Made by a program: the position numbers and the translations under genes. A DNA stretch of 38,141 bases from Flavobacterium azizsancarii (GTDB lineage: Bacteria; Bacteroidota; Bacteroidia; Flavobacteriales; Flavobacteriaceae): positions 1 to 38,141 of the forward strand of contig NZ_JAMZNK010000049.1 of assembly GCF_027980145.1 (NCBI RefSeq), written 5' to 3'. Of this stretch, positions 15,680 to 22,403 are shown piece by piece; positions within the stretch are counted from its first letter, which is position 1, and each line of letters opens with the position of its first letter. The notes under the pieces were generated by a model, which worked only from the letters and a program-made list of their open reading frames with translations, did not search any database and was not told the DNA's origin.

Positions 15680-15819
15680 TGAGACTTTATAAAACGCCTA
15701 AAAAACCAACGAACAAAGCAGAAAGCATTTTTGATGCTGAAAAGAGATTACAAAAAGAAGCTAAGCATATTTCACAAACATTTACCCATACTAAACCTGT
15801 AAAATACCTTTTAAAATGA
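15679..15819 (+). CDS. Basic small phage protein, 46 aa
   Basis: The start ATG shares its A with the preceding TAA (TAATG at 15677-15681) and the stop overlaps the next start (ATGA at 15816-15819). Such double coupling supports translation despite the small size. The product is Lys-rich and soluble, beginning MRLYKTPKKPTNKAES. The family is unknown. Confidence 0.6.
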   Translation: MRLYKTPKKPTNKAESIFDAEKRLQKEAKHISQTFTHTKPVKYLLK

Positions 15820-16244
15820 GCGAGTTGATCACCTATAAAGTAACCTTCAAAGAAACCGCTGACGAATGGCTTTTCCAATATCGAAAAGATGATGGTGTCA
15901 TTTACAGTTTTTTCAACCTTAAAGGCAGAAGAGTATTAAAGCTATTAGAAAATGTTCAGTTTCCCGGCACTAAGAACGAAATGGAAAACTGGACAAAATA
16001 CAAACACTTAGTTACAATTGAAATGGTTTTGAACGACTATTCGTTCGAAGCCTTTTGGAAAGTTTACAATTTAAAAGTAAAAAAAGAAGCTTCCGAAAAA
16101 GCATATGAAAAACTCAATTTAGTTGAGAAAATAAAATGTTTCAACTCACTTAAGAAATACGATGAGTTTTTAATAAAAACGGGGCAAGCAAAAGCTCATT
16201 TAGTCACATGGCTTAATCAGAAGAGATATAACGACGAATATTAG
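15816..16244 (+). CDS. Hypothetical phage protein with replication-type C-terminus, 142 aa
   Basis: Residues ~75-142 read FEAFWKVYNLKVKKEASEKA and later HLVTWLNQKRY. This W-x-x-Y...K-x-x-A...(A/H)-x-x-T-W-L-N arrangement is seen at the C-terminus of phage replication initiators and DnaT-like organizer proteins. The N-terminal half is a beta-rich domain without a match that I can name. A role in phage DNA replication or helicase loading is possible. The homology is at pattern level only. Confidence 0.55.
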   Translation: MSELITYKVTFKETADEWLFQYRKDDGVIYSFFNLKGRRVLKLLENVQFPGTKNEMENWTKYKHLVTIEMVLNDYSFEAFWKVYNLKVKKEASEKAYEKLNLVEKIKCFNSLKKYDEFLIKTGQAKAHLVTWLNQKRYNDEY

Positions 16245-16249
16245 AAATT

Positions 16250-16552
16250 ATGGCACTAAAAATAGAAATTAAATCAAAAAGGAGTAAGTCCTACGAATTG
16301 CAAGTTATATTTAAACTTAGAGAATTTGAAAACACCAATCTGCCATTATACTCTCTTCCTGGTATGTTTAAGGACAGAATAGGAGAAATTAAAAAGGCAT
16401 CAGTTGGTACTGCGGATATGTTTTATAAAGCGAATATTTCTGATGATCAGAAGAAAGTTGAAATATGGCACCTAAACAGTCAAGGACATGCAGATAGACT
16501 GCTTGCTACAGTAACCGATGACGGCAAAATAAATAATCCTTTTAACTTTTAA
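16250..16552 (+). CDS. Hypothetical phage protein, 100 aa
   Basis: A basic N-terminus (ALKIEIKSKRSKSYELQVI) is followed by an alternating strand/helix pattern and a short polar tail (DDGKINNPFNF). It is the last gene of the tightly packed early run; a palindrome and a new promoter-like box follow. By size and position it could be a late-gene activator such as Mor/C, but I see no helix-turn-helix clear enough to claim this. Confidence 0.55.
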   Translation: MALKIEIKSKRSKSYELQVIFKLREFENTNLPLYSLPGMFKDRIGEIKKASVGTADMFYKANISDDQKKVEIWHLNSQGHADRLLATVTDDGKINNPFNF

Positions 16553-16559
16553 ATATTAG

Positions 16560-16603
16560 TACGGATATCCGTAAAATTAATAAATAAACACTTAATACCT
16601 TTG
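16560..16603 (+). promoter_or_regulatory. Palindrome plus -7 box lacking a -33 box: candidate activated promoter
   Basis: TACGGATATCCGTA (16560-16573) is a perfect 14-bp palindrome. TACCTTTG (16596-16603) matches TAnnTTTG. No TTG lies at the expected -33 position; instead the palindrome ends about 22 bases upstream of the box, at about -48 to -35 from the expected start. That is where Mu Mor/C proteins bind their dyads. It would drive the cassette that starts at 16607. Confidence 0.5.
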
Positions 16604-16606
16604 AAC

Positions 16607-16765
16607 ATGCCTGATAAATATCAAGATATAAGAGATCGACACGAGATCGAATTAGCTAAAAAGCTATGTGCAATAGACAGAAAACACAATCGAATAGAAC
16701 GTAATTTATACGTAACGTTTTTTATACTTGTAACGGTCGTGATTTATTTTGTGTATGTTTGTTAA
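16607..16765 (+). CDS. Small tail-anchored membrane protein, 52 aa
   Basis: ATG 16607 to TAA 16763-16765. A charged N-terminal helix (residues 1-33) is followed by one hydrophobic segment (LYVTFFILVTVVIYFVYV), so the soluble part probably faces the cytoplasm. The start lies three bases after a TACCTTTG box, so the mRNA may be leaderless. No family is recognised; a small holin-like or accessory protein is possible. Confidence 0.55.
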   Translation: MPDKYQDIRDRHEIELAKKLCAIDRKHNRIERNLYVTFFILVTVVIYFVYVC

Positions 16766-16792
16766 ATAAAAACCAAAAAACTAATATAAAAA

Positions 16793-16927
16793 ATGGAAAG
16801 AAAAGAAAATCCAACGGCTCCTAGACAAACACCTCCATCCAGACCTACACCACCGCCACCACCACCACAACGAGAAAGAGGATCAGAGCAACAAAAAGGA
16901 GTTCCTAGACCCCCAAAAAGGTCTTAA
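16793..16927 (+). CDS. Proline-rich peptide, 44 aa
   Basis: ATG 16793 to TAA 16925-16927. The product is dominated by Pro, Arg and Gln with a run of six prolines (residues 24-29) and is probably disordered. It follows the small membrane protein at 27 bases and its last bases overlap the stop of the opposite-strand gene. Poly-Pro would stall ribosomes without EF-P. The function is unknown and coding status is moderately supported. Confidence 0.4.
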   Translation: MERKENPTAPRQTPPSRPTPPPPPPQRERGSEQQKGVPRPPKRS

Positions 16928-17376
16928 AAGGTAATCGCAAAGAACGCTAATATTGAAAGTAAGCCTACAATTAGTGCTATCATACTGGAGGCATTTAATA
17001 CTTTAGTAAGAGAAGAATATTTTTCTGCTAGTTGATCATATCTATCAAATTCTAATTGGAAATCTTCTCTTTTATTTTCGTCACAACCTGGGTCCTTTAA
17101 GTCTAAATCAGCATCACACATTAAATAATCACTCTCATTTGCTTTATAACCAAAATGTTGAGATAAAAAGTTTAAAGTTATTGCAACAACAAAGATAAAG
17201 CCTGATATTTTTATTAAAAGACCACAGGGTTGCGCCTTACCTACAAAATGTTTTATAGTTTCTAAACAAACATAAATACCGGCGCCACTAAGAGAAATAA
17301 CAAGCAAATCAATTCTCTGGGTACTGTAAAACATATTGTCATAAGCCTGTTTTTTACGTTCTTTAATTTTTTCCAT
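16924..17376 (-). CDS. Three-helix membrane protein in accessory cassette, about 150 aa
   Basis: A TTG at 17397 would extend it, but ATG 17374-17376 is preferred, because it follows a TATTTTTG box (minus strand, 17395-17402). Three hydrophobic helices lie near residues 25-40, 73-92 and 128-150, with an acidic loop (SDYLMCDADLDLKDPGCDEN) between the second and third. It is on the opposite strand to the early genes and divergent from a secreted protein. This layout is typical of lysogenic-conversion genes, so surface modification or exclusion of other phages is a reasonable guess. The family is not recognised. Confidence 0.6.
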   Translation of the reverse strand: MEKIKERKKQAYDNMFYSTQRIDLLVISLSGAGIYVCLETIKHFVGKAQPCGLLIKISGFIFVVAITLNFLSQHFGYKANESDYLMCDADLDLKDPGCDENKREDFQLEFDRYDQLAEKYSSLTKVLNASSMIALIVGLLSILAFFAITF

Positions 17377-17420
17377 TTTATAATTACATTTGTACAAAAA
17401 TACTTTATTTTTAGATATTT

Positions 17421-18002
17421 ATGAGAAACATAATAATTTATATAGCATTCTTAATTTGTCCTTTTATTCAAGCTCAAAACATTGAACTTTTACATCAAGT
17501 AGATAATTGTGATTTACTTACCGCAACTAAATTTGCGGATTCAATAGCAAATAGCTTTCGGGTAAAATACGAACGATTAGATGCAAGGGAATCTAAACGG
17601 GGTAATGTTTATTCGATCGTTTATTTACCCTCATCAAGTATGCCAAAAAGCAAAGAAGCAATTAAAGAGGCAATTGAAAAAAGTTATAGTCGTGAGTTTG
17701 AATGTGATTCTTGTTTAAGTGTGCACTTTAATGTGATTAATGAGGGAGAAAATAAGGACCTTGAAATTAAAGGAATAAAAAAGTATCATTTTACTTTTAC
17801 ACGAGGTAACTTTTTGGATTTGTTTAATTTTTGGATTAAGTATGTAAATCCAAACGCTGTAGCCTCTGAAATTTCAACTAAAGGAATCGACTCTCAAAGA
17901 GATTTTAAGAACAATAAATATTGGTATAATTTTGCAGCAAGCAAGGACGAAGGAAAGTGGTATATTAAAAACTATACTGACCGATTAAATGAGTTTAAAT
18001 AG
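17421..18002 (+). CDS. Secreted protein in accessory cassette, 193 aa
   Basis: A clear signal peptide (residues 1-18, ending in FIQAQ) precedes a soluble domain with Cys pairs at CDLL and CDSC and aromatic segments (KYWYNFAASKDEGKWYIKNY). It is divergent from the membrane protein at 16924-17376 and closed by its own strong terminator. It has no counterpart in Mu, so it is probably cargo expressed from the prophage and acting in the periplasm or outside. The family is not recognised. Confidence 0.65.
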   Translation: MRNIIIYIAFLICPFIQAQNIELLHQVDNCDLLTATKFADSIANSFRVKYERLDARESKRGNVYSIVYLPSSSMPKSKEAIKEAIEKSYSREFECDSCLSVHFNVINEGENKDLEIKGIKKYHFTFTRGNFLDLFNFWIKYVNPNAVASEISTKGIDSQRDFKNNKYWYNFAASKDEGKWYIKNYTDRLNEFK

Positions 18003-18018
18003 TATTTAATTCATATTT

Positions 18019-18052
18019 AAAAACCCCGACTGAATCCAGCCGGGGTTTTTTT
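18019..18052 (+). terminator. Rho-independent terminator after the secreted cargo gene
   Basis: AAAAACCCCG pairs with CGGGGTTTTT; an inner CT/AG pairing extends the stem, and a run of seven T follows. It isolates the accessory cassette from the genes to its right. Confidence 0.9.
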
Positions 18053-18068
18053 ATGGTTAAAACTCGTG

Positions 18069-18099
18069 TTGTATAATACAAAAGGTCTTATTATTTTTG
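18069..18099 (+). promoter_or_regulatory. Bacteroidetes-type promoter, TTG-N20-TATTTTTG
   Basis: TTG at 18069-18071 and TATTTTTG at 18092-18099 match the -33/-7 consensus with normal spacing. The ATG of the next gene follows four bases later, about where transcription should start, so the transcript may have no leader. Confidence 0.6.
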
Positions 18100-18103
18100 C
18101 GAT

Positions 18104-18316
18104 ATGGCGTATAATAAAAAGAACTATAATAAAAGAGCTCAATTTATTATTGAGGTCTACAAGAGCGCCAAACACTCAGACGTCCCTGATACTAAAATTG
18201 TAAAAACTGTCTTCCCGAAATACAACATTTTTCTCTCGTATCGCCAATGGATGAATATTAAAGGAATGCCTATTCCTAAAGAATCACAGGTGCAATTATC
18301 ATTATTCGGTGCGTAA
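18104..18316 (+). CDS. Small basic phage protein, 70 aa
   Basis: A Lys/Tyr/Asn-rich protein with HSDVPDTKIVKTVFPKYNIF and SYRQWMNIKGM, a pattern I associate with conserved short proteins of Bacteroidetes phages. No function is known. It is transcribed against the minus-strand head genes and its 3' end overlaps the tail-terminator-like gene by 15 bases. It has its own promoter immediately upstream. Confidence 0.6.
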   Translation: MAYNKKNYNKRAQFIIEVYKSAKHSDVPDTKIVKTVFPKYNIFLSYRQWMNIKGMPIPKESQVQLSLFGA

Positions 18317-18832
18317 ACTAACTTGAATCCTTTGTGAATCATCATCACAGCTGTAATCTTCAAATTCAGATGTAAAAGTTAGTTCTCGAACCCTTAAACC
18401 AACATCATTTCTATTGTGGCCGGTTGCAGCAGTTCTATTAAGAGCTTCGCAAAAATCACTTTCCAAATTCTGAATGGCCATGAAAATTTTTTGTTCAACT
18501 TCTAAATATTTAAGCCCTGTTTTTCTAACATCAAGAGGTGCGTCTTGCCAGGTTTGACTATAATTATCAAATACCAAAGTTATAGAAATAACGGGGTTTG
18601 CAAGTTGATTTTTTCCTTGCAGATTTGAAAATGGAGTGTTTGGAAAGTCAATTAAAACACCAGGAAACGACATACAATTTCGCGGATCATCTGTTCCTAA
18701 TTGTCCTAAATCTTGCTCTATATACATCACTTCCGGAACTTCTGTTTTTATATGCTCTTGTAGTAATAAAAATAATTTTCCAAATGGTGATTCTACAGCG
18801 TCTAAAAGTGCACTTTTTGTAGTTGGTGTCAT
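18302..18832 (-). CDS. Tail terminator / gp37-like protein, 176 aa
   Basis: This is the last gene of the inverted head-completion block. Its order after the gpG-like gene and its layout (long N-terminal helix, CMSFPGVLIDFPNTPF strand region, PVISITLVFD, then EVEQKIFMAIQ and a C-terminal strand ending in IQVSLRT) fit phage tail-terminator/neck proteins of the Mu gp37 type, which cap the tail tube and join it to the head. No catalytic motif is expected. Assignment rests on size, position and strand pattern. Confidence 0.55.
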   Translation of the reverse strand: MTPTTKSALLDAVESPFGKLFLLLQEHIKTEVPEVMYIEQDLGQLGTDDPRNCMSFPGVLIDFPNTPFSNLQGKNQLANPVISITLVFDNYSQTWQDAPLDVRKTGLKYLEVEQKIFMAIQNLESDFCEALNRTAATGHNRNDVGLRVRELTFTSEFEDYSCDDDSQRIQVSLRTE

Positions 18833-18835
18833 AAA

Positions 18836-19396
18836 TTATTGCATTATTTCTTTAATATCTCTTGCGACTTGTCTCTCAATAGCTTTGTTTAAAACTACGC
18901 TATCTCTTTCGTTCGTTGGCATAAACTGACGTTTTGGTATTTTCATTTTGCGAGTATGCGCCTTTACAGTACCTTCACCTGATTTATATGTCACTGTCTG
19001 CATTCGCTCGTTTCCATTTCTGGTAAATCTGCCGGTACCTACTTTCTTCTTACTGTATTTATTACGAGTATGAGCTTTTACATTTACGGTTCCCTGGAAG
19101 CCTTCGTTATGTGATTTTGCATAAGGCCTATTATTTTTTAAGGTTGTTTGTCCTGGTTGAGTGGTGTAATGATTGTCGGCTCTTAACGCTCCTGTATCAA
19201 CTAATGTAGATCCTCTTTTTTTATTGCTTTTTTTCCAACGATCAAAACTTTGCCCCTGAAAACCTCCCGCCCTAAAATTACCATTTATAAAGCGTAATGC
19301 TATATTTCCAGATATTGAAGGGAAGCGGTTATTAGCATAGTTTTTAAGTTCTCTTCCTTTTGTTTCAAGTGCTCTTGAAAATTCCTCTGGCGACAT
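18836..19396 (-). CDS. Virion morphogenesis protein, Mu gpG / P2 gpS-like, 186 aa
   Basis: It has the features of the phage virion-morphogenesis (tail completion) family: STLVDTGALRADNHY (about residues 63-77), then RPYAKSHNEGFQGTVNVKAH, and KIPKRQFMPTNE near the C-terminus. The middle is very rich in Lys, Arg and Gly. This family acts in head-tail joining or tail completion. It ends four bases before the next minus-strand gene. Confidence 0.8.
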   Translation of the reverse strand: MSPEEFSRALETKGRELKNYANNRFPSISGNIALRFINGNFRAGGFQGQSFDRWKKSNKKRGSTLVDTGALRADNHYTTQPGQTTLKNNRPYAKSHNEGFQGTVNVKAHTRNKYSKKKVGTGRFTRNGNERMQTVTYKSGEGTVKAHTRKMKIPKRQFMPTNERDSVVLNKAIERQVARDIKEIMQ

Positions 19397-19422
19397 TATA
19401 TATTAGTTTTAATTATAAAATA

Positions 19423-19452
19423 TTGTTATTCAAATAACATTTAGTAATTTTG
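19423..19452 (+). promoter_or_regulatory. Bacteroidetes-type promoter, TTG-N19-TAATTTTG
   Basis: TTG at 19423-19425 and TAATTTTG at 19445-19452 are spaced as in the consensus. ATG 19457 follows four bases after the box, again suggesting a leaderless transcript for the lone plus-strand gene here. Confidence 0.55.
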
Positions 19453-19456
19453 TTTT

Positions 19457-19693
19457 ATGGCTCAGCACGAATTAAGTATGATTTTGGACAAATACGAGAA
19501 AACAGACATAGATTACTATGGTGTTTTATCTCGTATTATACTATTTTGTTCAGAAAATTTCTTCCCACTAATTAAACAAGCTGAGACTGAAAACAAGCGA
19601 GTTTATTTAAAAAACGACAGCCAAAATAAGGCTGCCACTGATGACATCCATACGGATGGAACAATCTATTTAGAAGACTTGGAAATTCGCTAG
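19457..19693 (+). CDS. Small acidic protein opposite the head genes, 78 aa
   Basis: A soluble acidic protein: helical N-terminus (residues 1-45, including SMILDKYEKTDIDYYGVL) and an acidic beta-like C-terminus (DGTIYLEDLEIR). It lies between two minus-strand head genes, has its own promoter, and its last four bases overlap the end of the MuF-metallopeptidase frame. The family is not recognised. The position beside a possible virion-borne peptidase makes an inhibitor or immunity role worth testing, with no direct evidence. Confidence 0.55.
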   Translation: MAQHELSMILDKYEKTDIDYYGVLSRIILFCSENFFPLIKQAETENKRVYLKNDSQNKAATDDIHTDGTIYLEDLEIR

Positions 19694-21108
19694 TCAAATT
19701 TAAAATCTACCATTTTTTTATACAGTGCCGGCATCAATTCTTTAAAGGCATCATTACCAGAAAATTTATTTTCAGATATATGTGCGATGAACTCAGCTTC
19801 TTTATATCCGGGTATTTTCCAATAAGCATCACTATGTGTTTGATTCATATTGATTGTTGGTCTTAAACTCGCAATAGTATCTAAAATCGCGGAATGTTTT
19901 TCGCGTGTATCGTCATCACCAAATAAGCCTTTTTTTCGAGCATTTATGTAAATCTCTTTCATTTCAGCAGACGTGTACAATTTTCGAGCTTCAGTCATTA
20001 ACGATTTAAGACGTGTGCTATCTCTTAAACCTGTTTGTGTATCAATAGCATGACCAAACTCATGATGCACTACTGCCTGGGCATACCATTTACTATTTTT
20101 ACGTCTTTCATCAATTGGTATTTTTACAAAATTTGCGGCGGGACTATAGTATGCTCCTCGATGTACCGGATAGCCAACCGGTTCAACAGTATGTAAAGGA
20201 GTTTCTTTTTTTAAGTAATTAAAAATATCTTTATTAATTACAATGCCTAACTCTTTTTCGTACCGTTCCAATTCTTTAGGAATATAACTATTAGTAACCT
20301 CTGGTTTACTTATGGCTTTGTTGTCCTTAGCTTTAAAATAGGGATGAGACTTATTAAATATGACATTGCTTAACGCGGCGTTGTTGTCAAAAATGGTGTC
20401 TTTTACTAAAGGATCAACCAGCCTGTTAGCCCAATCACTGTTGTACTCTTTACTTAAGTTTCGTGCAATACCTGGTATAATTGTACAGCGACAACCCCAA
20501 GCCAAAGGGGTGTATAAACGAAGCCAAATTTTATCTGTTTTAAGAGCGGTAAACTTGTCAAACATTCTATGTTCTGGACGTACCGCACTATCACCAACGG
20601 TTGAAAACTGTAAATATTCAGAGTCCAAAGTTTCCCATTTTCGCGCCATTATAGCACTTTGAGTAACGTATTTATGTTCAGTTGACAAATAATTTTTATT
20701 GAATATTTCGCCAGTATCCGCAACTATTTTCTTAACAGATTCAAAGCTTCGCTGTTGACCCTTATTATTAAAAACAGCATCTTTAAATAGATGAAATTGG
20801 GTTAACGTTTTTGCGTAGCTAAATTGTTCAATATTTTGAACGAATGCCTTTTTTAAAGCTATCCTACTTTCGTTATCATCAAATGAAGGTCCTAAACCAT
20901 TGTTTAGTGCTTTTATTAATTGCGCTGCCGTTTTGTTGTAAACAGCATCAGTAATAAGGGAATCTCCAGCAATTAATTGTCTTGCAATATCCGTGTAGAT
21001 ATCATCCCAATTATCGACGGCAAGGTCTTCGAGAACCAGATCATCGCAACAAGTACAGCTAGAACTATATAAGTTATTTAATTGCCCGACTAATGTCGGG
21101 CTTGGTCG
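19690..21108 (-). CDS. MuF head protein with C-terminal zinc metallopeptidase, frame reached by -1 frameshift from portal, 472 aa
   Basis: Coordinates give the part read after the shift at 21108-21114; the open frame extends slightly upstream to a stop at 21127. No ATG or GTG occurs early; the first usual start, TTG 20688, would discard 140 residues. In order: a helical N-terminal region (NWDDIYTDIARQLIAGD), the MuF core (GDSAVRPEHRMFDK, then PLAWGCRCTIIPG, about residues 171-213), and a gluzincin-type domain with HEFGH (349-353) and a later EAEFIAH glutamate. MuF proteins bind the portal and enter the head; several MuF families carry toxin or enzyme tails. Expected product: a ~903-aa portal-MuF-peptidase fusion. 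Alternative: initiation at a non-standard codon. Confidence 0.8.
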   Translation of the reverse strand, partial: RPSPTLVGQLNNLYSSSCTCCDDLVLEDLAVDNWDDIYTDIARQLIAGDSLITDAVYNKTAAQLIKALNNGLGPSFDDNESRIALKKAFVQNIEQFSYAKTLTQFHLFKDAVFNNKGQQRSFESVKKIVADTGEIFNKNYLSTEHKYVTQSAIMARKWETLDSEYLQFSTVGDSAVRPEHRMFDKFTALKTDKIWLRLYTPLAWGCRCTIIPGIARNLSKEYNSDWANRLVDPLVKDTIFDNNAALSNVIFNKSHPYFKAKDNKAISKPEVTNSYIPKELERYEKELGIVINKDIFNYLKKETPLHTVEPVGYPVHRGAYYSPAANFVKIPIDERRKNSKWYAQAVVHHEFGHAIDTQTGLRDSTRLKSLMTEARKLYTSAEMKEIYINARKKGLFGDDDTREKHSAILDTIASLRPTINMNQTHSDAYWKIPGYKEAEFIAHISENKFSGNDAFKELMPALYKKMVDFKFD

Positions 21109-21114
21109 AAAAAA
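21084..21114 (-). promoter_or_regulatory. -1 programmed frameshift signal at the portal/MuF junction
   Basis: Read on the minus strand, GA-T TTT TTC places an X XXY YYZ heptamer (21114-21108) exactly in the portal reading frame. After six bases (GACCAA) comes GCCCGACATTAGTCGGGC (21101-21084), a perfect 7-bp stem with a four-base loop that includes the first bases of the portal TAG. Slipping back one base converts ...DFF-DQARH-stop into ...DFF-RPSPTLVG..., the MuF frame. Heptamer, spacer and hairpin all meet the rules for -1 frameshifting. Confidence 0.8.
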
Positions 21115-22400
21115 TCCGCTAAACCTTTAAAAAGTAAATCCATAAGGTTTTGCTTTCTTGTTTCGGTTAGCTGTGTTTTTTGAGGGTGTTGTCCTGGTGT
21201 TTTTTTACGATTGTTTTCAGTTGGTTCTGCTGCCGGTTCCTGTGGTGTTTGTTCCATTTTAGCCTTTAGCTCATCGTAGTTGTCAGGTTTTGGAATTTTA
21301 TATGTCTCATACCAATAATCATCACCTATTGGCACTTTTGTACTTACAAACATATCAATTTCCATACGGAGTTTTAACTTGGATAAATTAAGATCAAGCT
21401 CAAATTCAAATTTACCCTCGATGTTATAGCCATATGATTTCAAAATCTGCTTAAACTTTTTACTGTTTAATAGATTTTCGATAAATATCAAATCTGATAT
21501 TGTCAATTCGTCTTGCTGTTCGCCATGCTCTTTTGATTGGGCATAACCACTCGACTTACTGGATGAAGTAGTTTCGGTGTTACCCAAAATCGCGATTGCC
21601 ATTTCTTCGTTACAAGCATCCTTTAAACCAATTTGAAGCTTACCATCACCGTTTGAAGTTTTGCCGTCTAACATTTCAAAATCGGCTTGTTTTGGTATCA
21701 TCATGGCTAATGATGAACCACTATCAGTTAGTAAGGTTTTTAGCTCCTGTTTTGTTTTTGTGTCATATGCGTCATACTTCATAATACGGACAGGTTGCCC
21801 GAAAATTTCAACATATTGCGCATAATCGCCAAAGGTTCCACGTTTGTAGATTCCATACATAGAACAAGCCAAAAGTAATCCTAAGTCTTTAGGTTTACCC
21901 ATAACCCAAACAAACGGCATATCCTCATAAACATATCCATTTTCTTCTGAAAGTCCGTATTGTGATTTAGTAATTATTCCTTTCTCGGGCTTAATGTGTT
22001 TTCTTTCAATTTCTTTAAAGGTTAACTCATCACTACCGATAACAAATTCAACACCGGAAGTTCCCCAAATTTTGGATTCCATCATCAGATTTATTAAGTC
22101 ACGTCCTTTTTGACTTTTGATTAAGTCAGTAAGATCGTCATCTTGTTTGCCTTCTTTTCTGATGAATTTAATTTTTTTATTCAGTACAGCATTTATCCTT
22201 TTCTCAATAATACCACGCAAAAAACCATCCATTGAAAGGATGTCATGATATAAATCGTAAAGCATTACCCGATTAGGATAATGTATACTTTCAGCAGTAA
22301 CGACACTTTCTTTTAGTTTACCAATGTCTTTACTGCTACGATCAGGAGCAACAAGGGTTAAATCGTGTATGATAAAAGGCTCTTTTTCTTTATTTTCCAT
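21090..22400 (-). CDS. Portal protein, DUF935 / Mu gp29-like, 436 aa
   Basis: The portal ring at one head vertex is the DNA entry channel and terminase dock. The sequence follows the DUF935 family: DILSMDGFLRGIIEKRINAV (about residues 53-72), IWGTSGVEFVIG, a FVWVMGKPKDLGLL segment, GDYAQYVEIFGQPVRIMKY, and AILGNTETTSSS. The C-terminal ~55 residues are a Pro/Glu/Gln/Lys-rich linker ending in a helix (LMDLLFKGLADFF). The last five residues lie downstream of a frameshift heptamer, so part of the product should continue into MuF. It follows the gp36-like gene after three bases. Confidence 0.88.
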   Translation of the reverse strand: MENKEKEPFIIHDLTLVAPDRSSKDIGKLKESVVTAESIHYPNRVMLYDLYHDILSMDGFLRGIIEKRINAVLNKKIKFIRKEGKQDDDLTDLIKSQKGRDLINLMMESKIWGTSGVEFVIGSDELTFKEIERKHIKPEKGIITKSQYGLSEENGYVYEDMPFVWVMGKPKDLGLLLACSMYGIYKRGTFGDYAQYVEIFGQPVRIMKYDAYDTKTKQELKTLLTDSGSSLAMMIPKQADFEMLDGKTSNGDGKLQIGLKDACNEEMAIAILGNTETTSSSKSSGYAQSKEHGEQQDELTISDLIFIENLLNSKKFKQILKSYGYNIEGKFEFELDLNLSKLKLRMEIDMFVSTKVPIGDDYWYETYKIPKPDNYDELKAKMEQTPQEPAAEPTENNRKKTPGQHPQKTQLTETRKQNLMDLLFKGLADFFDQARH

Positions 22401-22403
22401 GAG

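Noticed and set aside
16793..16927. Proline-rich peptide as a chance open frame
   Set aside because: Kept as a low-confidence gene because spacing after the upstream gene and the ATG context fit; the poly-Pro tract alone would not have been enough.
19690..20688. MuF-peptidase as a separate 332-aa protein starting at TTG 20688
   Set aside because: This start lies in the middle of the MuF domain; 140 codons upstream in the same frame read as coherent MuF sequence and connect to the portal frame at a slippery heptamer.
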